Assembly (NCBI GenBank): GCA_023667365.1
Contig: JAMPAG010000013.1
Location: 1-47,885 of the forward strand
Reading direction: 5' to 3'
Length of the DNA: 47,885 nucleotides
DNA from: a bacterium
Lineage (GTDB): Bacteria > Bacillota > Clostridia > Lachnospirales > Lachnospiraceae
The notes under the pieces were generated by a model that was given only the letters and a program-made list of their open reading frames with translations, was not told the origin of the DNA and made no database searches. Numbering within the stretch: the first letter of the stretch is position 1; each line of letters starts with the position of its first letter. Below, piece after piece: positions 44,593 through 47,885 of the stretch. Position numbers and translations under genes: made by a program.

Positions 44593-46524
44593 TCAATTCC
44601 CGTACACTTTCTGCGAGGTCCGCTGCATGCACGAAACATCACCGTGCCCGGCCTCATAATCAAAATACAGTTTACAAACATAAAAACGCCGCTGTCCGTC
44701 CACTTCCACGACATCCTCCCGCGCTGCCCTGACATCATACCCCTTAGAACGGTAATATGCCGCTATCCAATCCGTTCCACGATCCGCACGCGTTACAAAA
44801 TACAGATTATTCATATGCAGCAGATCCGACTCGATATTTCCGATGCCGTAACGGCTCAGTTTTTCCGCATAGATCGGACTTTTTGCCGCCCAGCCGCCGC
44901 ACAATTCATAATTACGGTAGCTGTTATCCGCCGGAAACATCCGCTCGGAGTACGCCACGGTGGAATAGACGTCCAGCAGATAAAAATTTTCCTCATGGGC
45001 TGCAAAATAGGACCGCATCTGCTCCCATTCCGCATTGACACGCTCCCTGCGGCGCTGCTCCTCCCCCACTTCCCGAATATTTTGAAGCGCGGGTACGAGG
45101 ACAAGCGCAGTCAGAATAAGCAATACCGTCGCACGCCAGTACCTGCGGTACATCGGCAGATAGGGCGCACGCGCTTTCTTTCGGAGCGCGCCGCTCCCGG
45201 AACCTTCCGCACTCCCGGCATGATCGTCCGTTCTTCTTTGAGAAAGCTTTCTCCGGTACTCTGCATAATATGCATCCATCTGGCACACCAACATGGCTGA
45301 CAGGATCAAAACCTCACAAAGATAGAGGGAAACCGTGATCCGTTCCGGCGCACGTCCCCGCATAATCAGATACATCCAGCTGACCGTGCGCATGAATGCC
45401 AAAAGCGCCAGTTTCCATGGCACGGAATAATCCCACTGCATCATGGCGGTCAGAAAGATCAGAATATACATCGCTATGACAAGGTACGTCCACACGCCGT
45501 CCCCGGCATGGATCAGCCGATACAGATACTCGCGGATCCCCTCATAAAGACCGTGCTTAAAATAGGGTTTACCAAGCTCCGTGCGGTTATAATCCACCAG
45601 ACTGAGCAATACATCCGCATCCAGCGACTCATCCAGCGCAAAATTATAATTGGCGAGCAGTTCCACTTGTGCCTCATCCAGACCAAGCTGCCTATAGTAT
45701 GCCCTGTTTTGCGCATAATCGGGCGCTTTCTCCTGAAAATCATACAGTTCCGTCCGGTAGTCAAAAAAGCGGTTAAATTCCTCCCAATCAGCCCCGCTGT
45801 AAGCCGCCGCATTCAAAAGCAGACCGATCCCCATCCCCGCGGCGACAACGACAGGCGTTGTCAAATACTTAAACAGATTCTGAATGCCGAACATCGCCGT
45901 ACGCGTATGTTTCGCGCCGCGCGACCATTTCGCGATCCCTGCCGCCCCGATGAGAGGGCAAAGCAGCAGCATCATCTCCGTCCGCACATAAAATCCCAGA
46001 ATCACAAGGATCATACTGATGATGTTTTTACGGATAAACCGGCCGGCGGAAAGCTCGTCGTCCGTCGTATAAAAAAGAAAAATGCCCGTCGCCACAAGCA
46101 GCGCGCAGGTAACGGAATACTGCACATAAACAAACTCCCACAGCAGCAATCCCACGCATAGAAGAATTTGAAATAAAAGCAGGATACTTTTTTTTATGAT
46201 CCCGCCTGCAAAAGACATCATACGCTTTCCGATCAGGAAAAAGCACAGCGCATGACAGGCGCACAAAAAAATGCCGTACCATGGCAGCGTCGGCGAAAAG
46301 CGGTACAAAACGCTGATCAGAAAGCCCGCCGGATACAGCATCTGAATGTTTCTTCCCTCCGGCGTCCCCGTATAGGTTCCCGCCAGAATATCCTTGATCA
46401 GAACATCGTCGTTGAGGTCATAATAGCAGTCGTAAAAATAACCTACGGCGATCGCGCATAGCAGCGTCACCACAAGCGCAAAGAGCATATCGCGGATTGC
46501 CCTTAATTTCTGCTCCTCTTTCAT
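44593..46524 (-). CDS. Polytopic membrane protein of unknown function, GT-C-like
   Basis: A 643-aa protein with about twelve membrane segments. The first outside loop holds YDCYYDLNDDVLIKDILAGTYTGTPEG and NIQMLYPAGFLISVLYR, with an Asn-Asp-Asp cluster at the place of a GT-C catalytic acid. A cytosolic loop (QRRTDDHAGSAEGSG) and a C-terminal soluble domain of about 150 residues follow. I recognise the type from Clostridia glycan loci but cannot name a family. Its ATG overlaps the WecE-like stop by 4 nt, so it is the second gene of the transcript. It may act as a glycosyltransferase at the outer membrane face. Confidence 0.55.
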   Translation of the reverse strand: MKEEQKLRAIRDMLFALVVTLLCAIAVGYFYDCYYDLNDDVLIKDILAGTYTGTPEGRNIQMLYPAGFLISVLYRFSPTLPWYGIFLCACHALCFFLIGKRMMSFAGGIIKKSILLLFQILLCVGLLLWEFVYVQYSVTCALLVATGIFLFYTTDDELSAGRFIRKNIISMILVILGFYVRTEMMLLLCPLIGAAGIAKWSRGAKHTRTAMFGIQNLFKYLTTPVVVAAGMGIGLLLNAAAYSGADWEEFNRFFDYRTELYDFQEKAPDYAQNRAYYRQLGLDEAQVELLANYNFALDESLDADVLLSLVDYNRTELGKPYFKHGLYEGIREYLYRLIHAGDGVWTYLVIAMYILIFLTAMMQWDYSVPWKLALLAFMRTVSWMYLIMRGRAPERITVSLYLCEVLILSAMLVCQMDAYYAEYRRKLSQRRTDDHAGSAEGSGSGALRKKARAPYLPMYRRYWRATVLLILTALVLVPALQNIREVGEEQRRRERVNAEWEQMRSYFAAHEENFYLLDVYSTVAYSERMFPADNSYRNYELCGGWAAKSPIYAEKLSRYGIGNIESDLLHMNNLYFVTRADRGTDWIAAYYRSKGYDVRAAREDVVEVDGQRRFYVCKLYFDYEAGHGDVSCMQRTSQKVYGN

Positions 46525-47666
46525 ACGCGGTAGAACTCCTTCACCCTGCCTGCGATCTCGATTACTTCCTCCGGCGCAAGCTCATAATACATCGGCAGAC
46601 GCACCAGACGCTCGCTTTCTCTTGTCGTATAGCGGTCCTCCCCGAAAAAGGTTCCGAACCGCTTTCCCGCCGGCGCCGTATGGAGCGGCACATAATGGAA
46701 TACCGCCATTATCCCGTTTTCTCCCAGAAAACGGATCAATTCCGTGCGCTCCTCAATATCCTTCGTCTTGATATAGTACATATGTCCGTTGCTCACGCAT
46801 CCGTCGGGAATATACGGGCGTTCGATCAGCCCCCTGTCCGCAAGCGGAGCAAGCTCTTCCTCATACAGACGGTACAGGGAAAGCCGTTTCTCATTGATCT
46901 CGTCCGCCATTTCCAGCTGCGCCCACAGATACGCCGCATTCATGTCGCCCGGCAGATAGGAGGAGCCAAAATTCTTCCATGTATATTTATCCACCTGTCC
47001 GCGATAATATTTCGCGCGGTCCGTCCCTTTTTCGCGCAGGATTTCCGCTTCTTCAATGAATCTGCGGTTCTTGATGAGCAGCGCGCCGCCCTCCCCCATG
47101 CTGTAATTCTTCGTCTCATGGAAGCTGTAGCAGCCGAAATCTCCGATCGTTCCCAGCGCGCGTCCCTTATACGTCGAGAGTACCGCCTGCGCCGCGTCCT
47201 CAATGACATACAGTTTATGCCGCGCCGCAATCTCCATGATCGTATCCATCTCGCAGGCAACCCCTGCATAGTGCACCGGAGCGATCGCTTTGGTTTTTTC
47301 CGTCACCGCCGCCTCGATGAGCGTCTCGTCAATATTCATCGTATCCGGGCGAATATCGACAAACACCGGCTTCGCGCCGCGCAGCACAAACGCGTTTGCC
47401 GTTGAGACAAACGTATAGGACGGCATGATAACCTCGTCGCCCGGCTTAATATCGCACAGAAGCGCGGCAAGCTCCGTCGCGTGCGTACAGGACGTCGTCA
47501 AAAGACTTTTAGCCGTACCCGTGCGCTCCTCAATCCACCGGTCGCACTTCTTGGTGAAAGGGCCGTCTCCACAGATCTTGCGGTTCTTTGTCACCGCCTC
47601 GGTAATGTATTCAATCTCCCTGCCCGTATACGGGGGCTTATTAAAAGGAATCCGCATGTCCGCCAT
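46521..47666 (-). CDS. wecE: dTDP-4-amino-4,6-dideoxygalactose transaminase (WecE/RffA-like)
   Basis: A 381-aa DegT/DnrJ/EryC1 aminotransferase closely resembling E. coli WecE: IPFNKPPYTGREIEYI, KICGDGPFTKKCDRWIE, GDEVIMPSYTFVSTANAF, RPDTMNIDETLIEAA, VHYAGVACEMDTIM, STYKGRALGTIGDFGCYSFHETKNY with the Schiff-base Lys at K186, GQVDKYTWKNFGSSYLPGD and MAVFHYVPLH. WecE aminates dTDP-4-keto-6-deoxyglucose to dTDP-Fuc4N in the cytosol. RmlA/RmlB genes that make its substrate are not in the window. AGGAG precedes the ATG. It is the first gene after the main promoter; the GNAT gene downstream could acetylate its product. Confidence 0.93.
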   Translation of the reverse strand: MADMRIPFNKPPYTGREIEYITEAVTKNRKICGDGPFTKKCDRWIEERTGTAKSLLTTSCTHATELAALLCDIKPGDEVIMPSYTFVSTANAFVLRGAKPVFVDIRPDTMNIDETLIEAAVTEKTKAIAPVHYAGVACEMDTIMEIAARHKLYVIEDAAQAVLSTYKGRALGTIGDFGCYSFHETKNYSMGEGGALLIKNRRFIEEAEILREKGTDRAKYYRGQVDKYTWKNFGSSYLPGDMNAAYLWAQLEMADEINEKRLSLYRLYEEELAPLADRGLIERPYIPDGCVSNGHMYYIKTKDIEERTELIRFLGENGIMAVFHYVPLHTAPAGKRFGTFFGEDRYTTRESERLVRLPMYYELAPEEVIEIAGRVKEFYRV

Positions 47667-47687
47667 ATGTTTTCCACTCCTATTGTC

Positions 47688-47718
47688 TGCCGGAACATAG
47701 TTCCATCAGTTTCCGGCA
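47688..47718 (-). promoter_or_regulatory. Leader hairpin just before wecE
   Basis: TGCCGGAA and TTCCGGCA pair over 8 bp around a 15-nt loop, ending about 22 nt before the start codon. An alternative smaller hairpin (GGAAC/GTTCC, 47692-47704) shares one arm, so the two are mutually exclusive. No T-run follows, so it is not a simple terminator. Confidence 0.45.
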
Positions 47719-47747
47719 TTATATTATGAATCTTCGATTCATGATAA
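47718..47747 (-). promoter_or_regulatory. Possible second promoter containing a 17-nt palindrome
   Basis: A perfect -10 TATAAT (47718-47723) has a weak -35 TTATCA (47742-47747) at 18 nt. The spacer is occupied by the perfect inverted repeat ATGAATCTTCGATTCAT (47726-47742), which could be an operator or an RNA hairpin if transcription starts upstream. Confidence 0.35.
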
Positions 47748-47755
47748 CATTCGCC

Positions 47756-47773
47756 GAATGCACAAATGCATTC
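47756..47773 (-). promoter_or_regulatory. Leader inverted repeat downstream of the main promoter
   Basis: GAATGCA and TGCATTC form a perfect 7-bp stem with a 4-nt loop, beginning about 9 nt after the predicted transcription start of the upstream promoter. It is the first of three successive hairpins in the leader. Confidence 0.4.
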
Positions 47774-47788
47774 TTCTCACTTGCGCTC

Positions 47789-47817
47789 ATTATATCATGT
47801 CTCACAGGTAAATACAA
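47789..47817 (-). promoter_or_regulatory. Main sigma-A-type promoter of the locus
   Basis: On the minus strand a perfect, extended -10 (TGATATAAT, -10 box 47789-47794) lies 17 nt from a weaker -35 TTGTAT (47812-47817). The predicted start near 47782 leaves a leader of about 115 nt to wecE. The rest of 47818-47885 shows another TATAAT box but no matching -35 inside the window. Confidence 0.6.
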
Positions 47818-47885
47818 GTTTTGCAAGCCGCCGCCAGCCTTGAAAGGTAAATTCCATTATATCCTGCCTTGTTTCTCCAAAATTA

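Noticed and set aside
44478..44738. Longer GNAT protein from 44738
   Set aside because: It would overlap the upstream membrane protein gene and is Cys/Arg-rich without family resemblance; the GTG at 44477 has a good ribosome binding site.

Overview
This window looks like a chromosomal surface-polysaccharide or glycan biosynthesis locus from a Gram-positive anaerobe of the Clostridia, most likely Lachnospiraceae-like. That placement is inferred from the strong AGGAGG-type ribosome binding sites, the gene families (a DUF6020-type membrane protein, GtrII, DHKGP-motif GT-C proteins, CapM-like GT4) and the moderate GC content; no rRNA or marker gene confirms it. Every convincing gene lies on the minus strand, so transcription runs from about 47.8 kb down to position 104. 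Gaps are short and many genes overlap by 4 nt or touch, so this reads as one very long operon or a chain of coupled operons. No gap between genes exceeds 300 bases.

In transcription order, the first half (47.8 to 18.9 kb) starts at a promoter with a hairpin-rich leader. It encodes a WecE-like aminotransferase, a polytopic protein, a GNAT acetyltransferase, a GtrB-like polyprenyl-phosphate sugar synthase, a DUF6020 protein and an O-antigen ligase/polymerase-like protein. A Pgl-like set follows: a PglF/WbpM-type 4,6-dehydratase, a PglE-type aminotransferase, a PglC-type phosphoglycosyl transferase, a FemAB-like protein and a CapM/PglA-like GT4. Next come a TviB/WbpO dehydrogenase and TviC/WbpP epimerase (UDP-GalNAcA supply) around a GT-C protein, then four GT4 enzymes, two AsnB-type amidotransferases and another FemAB/GNAT-like protein. 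The likely product is a heteropolymer with 4-amino-6-deoxy sugars and amidated uronic acids.

At 18.2 to 18.9 kb the operon is interrupted by what I read as a type III toxin-antitoxin module: promoter, two imperfect 47-48 nt tandem repeats (antitoxin RNA), an intrinsic terminator, and a 164-aa ToxN/TenpN/CptN-like toxin gene. A 36-codon open reading frame with a good ribosome binding site lies just upstream and may be the stump of a gene cut by the module's arrival.

The second half (18.2 to 0.1 kb) carries a DUF2334 deacetylase, a PglK-like ABC flippase with its own promoter, a capsule-synthesis-like transferase, a NeuB-like synthase without its usual SAF domain, a GtrII-like glucosyltransferase, a second initiating (WcaJ-type) phosphoglycosyl transferase, a GT2 and two GT-C proteins. 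It ends with an unusual cassette: a two-domain DRE-TIM aldolase, a HAD phosphatase, a TPP-dependent acetolactate-synthase-like enzyme and an NAD-dependent epimerase/dehydratase, plausibly making an unusual (perhaps branched or carbon-extended) sugar. Two initiating transferases on either side of the toxin-antitoxin module suggest a composite of two glycan loci. Short imperfect tandem repeats (25-43 nt units) mark several gene junctions. Function calls rest on recognised motifs and family resemblance by eye; no database search was run.
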